Source: Welwitschia mirabilis (taxonomy: Eukaryota > Gnetophyta > Gnetopsida > Welwitschiales). Taken from it: a stretch of DNA of 28,677 bases. How positions within the stretch are numbered: position 1 is the stretch's first letter; the number at the start of each line of letters is the position of its first letter. The notes beneath the pieces are model-generated. The model saw nothing but the letters and a program-made list of their open reading frames with translations. It ran no database searches and was not told the origin of the DNA. Positions 27,677-28,677 of this stretch are shown here, piece after piece. Position numbers and translations under genes: made by a program. Location: the NCBI GenBank assembly GCA_051453625.1, contig JBOZIK010000001.1, positions 259,645,436 to 259,674,112 on the forward strand, written 5' to 3'.

Positions 27677-28677
27677 GATGTCACCAAAGGAGACAATGAT
27701 TTACCACCTATAAAAGTGCCTTACAAAGTAAGAACTACTAGTGGAAAATATCCTTTAGTTAATGAAGGCAATAGTAAAGAAGATGGATATTGATTATACA
27801 CTAAAGCATTTGAAAATAGTTTTAAAGGAGGAGCAGAAAGAAGAATATTCCATCATGGAGGAATCACTAATTGAGGTTGTTACACATAAATTTCAAAGTA
27901 CAAAGAAATAGAAGACTATTTTTATAAAAGTCCTAATGAAGATAAGATATAAGGACTAGCTAATAATAATTCCATTTGAAGAAATCTTGAAAGTATAAAA
28001 GCTTTAATATTAGATATGAGACATGGATAAGTACTTTAATATAGAAGATATTATGTAAGAAAAAAAGATAATGAGGACTTCAAATCACTTATAAGGAGTT
28101 GTAGCTAGTTTATGAGAGCATGTTTGAAAGGATTACCAAGTTTAGGATTTGTCAACTCCTTAGAGCTACAAGAAGGAGATATTTCAAGATAAATTCATGC
28201 TGCTTTCACATAGGATAAAGATAATAACAAAGATGTAGATACTTTATTAAAAAGAAAGGTCTATGGCCAAGTATACAAAAGAATTTCATATTTTTGCCAT
28301 TTAAGTTATACATTTTGATTTTAGCACAAAAGTGATAACTAGATACACTATTGATTTAAAACTTATTATTTTAGATGAAATTGTTATTATTACTTCTAGA
28401 ACAATAGAAAAATCATACTAGTTGATACTGTGATTTGAAGATAGAAGTTAGATTAAAGGAATAGTTCAAATAGAAAAAGGTTCAAATAAAAGAAACAAAA
28501 AGGAAGGGGTTATTAGAAAGAATAAGAAACACACCATAAGAGCAGAACAAAGGTAAAGTAAGATGTCAAAGACAAACAAGATGCTTATAGATAAAGAGGT
28601 AGAAGAGGTAATTTTTTAATAGTATAATATAAACATTATAAGACAAGATACAAGTATTATGAGTTTCCCTTAAGCAA
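27677..28677 (+). pseudogene. gag: Gypsy gag, copy 2 (runs off window)
   Basis: The ATG at 27677 aligns with 22107. The frame begins Met-Ser-Pro-Lys-Glu-Thr and continues Met-Asp-Ile-Asp-Tyr-Thr-Leu-Lys-His-Leu, parallel to copy 1. Near 28259-28345, Ser-Met-Ala-Lys-Tyr-Thr-Lys-Glu-Phe-His and Phe-Asp-Phe...Lys-Val-Ile-Thr-Arg-Tyr match the gypsy gag pattern Tyr-x-x-Glu-Phe-x-x-Leu. The zinc-knuckle region near 28620-28670 is visible but again lacks its cysteines. Multiple stops are present. The rest of this second unit lies beyond the window. Confidence 0.75.

Overview
This is eukaryotic nuclear DNA that reads as transposon-dominated intergenic space of a large-genome seed plant. A gymnosperm is plausible but not proven. 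The sequence is AT-rich, has many N runs of varied size, holds no intact gene, and is filled with LTR retrotransposons whose frames are broken by many stop codons and frameshifts. Three kinds of evidence point to a plant: primer-binding sites of the plant tRNA-Met(i) type, a Ty3/gypsy chromovirus with a chromodomain-like tail, and a fragment resembling the NHL domain of the plant SOQ1 family.

Layout. (1) 1-2369: an unrecognised repeat 'X' carrying a relic reading frame. Its first ~889 bases recur in reverse complement at 11949-12605, so the pair forms a long inverted repeat around the next element. (2) About 3360-11848: one old Ty1/copia element on the + strand. In order it has a 5' LTR end, a tRNA-Met PBS, an unusually long leader (3563-7076) with a GC-rich block, a tRNA-like relic and three hairpins, then gag, protease, integrase, reverse transcriptase, RNase H and a 3' LTR that runs into a gap. 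(3) 12606-15600: AT-rich spacer with a degenerate array of self-complementary motifs and a purine-rich LTR-like stretch. (4) 15620-17017: a GC-richer, CpG-containing island with an NHL (SOQ1-like) exon fragment abutting unrelated sequence, as in captured gene fragments. (5) 17028-21245: the end of another LTR with a gypsy-type PBS, a 60-bp tandem duplication, and two copies in opposite orientation of a retroelement 3' end. (6) 21246-28677: a Ty3/gypsy chromovirus (LTR 21246-22037, gag, protease linker, RT, integrase, chromodomain-like tail, PPT, LTR 26899-27608). A second PBS and gag follow directly and run off the window, giving LTR-internal-LTR-internal. A small element with ~155-bp LTRs (23070-24572, minus strand, TRIM-like) is nested in its gag/protease region.

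Nothing here should encode a functional protein. The relationships are those of nested insertion, recombination and decay rather than of a pathway. Small N runs not listed as features lie at 12194-12221, 17018-17027, 17571-17582, 17840-17854, 20463-20472, 25135-25144, 25391-25406, 25867-25931 and 26925-26936. I see no CRISPR, rRNA, intact tRNA or complete host gene. Assignments rest on reading translated motifs by eye; no database search was possible.
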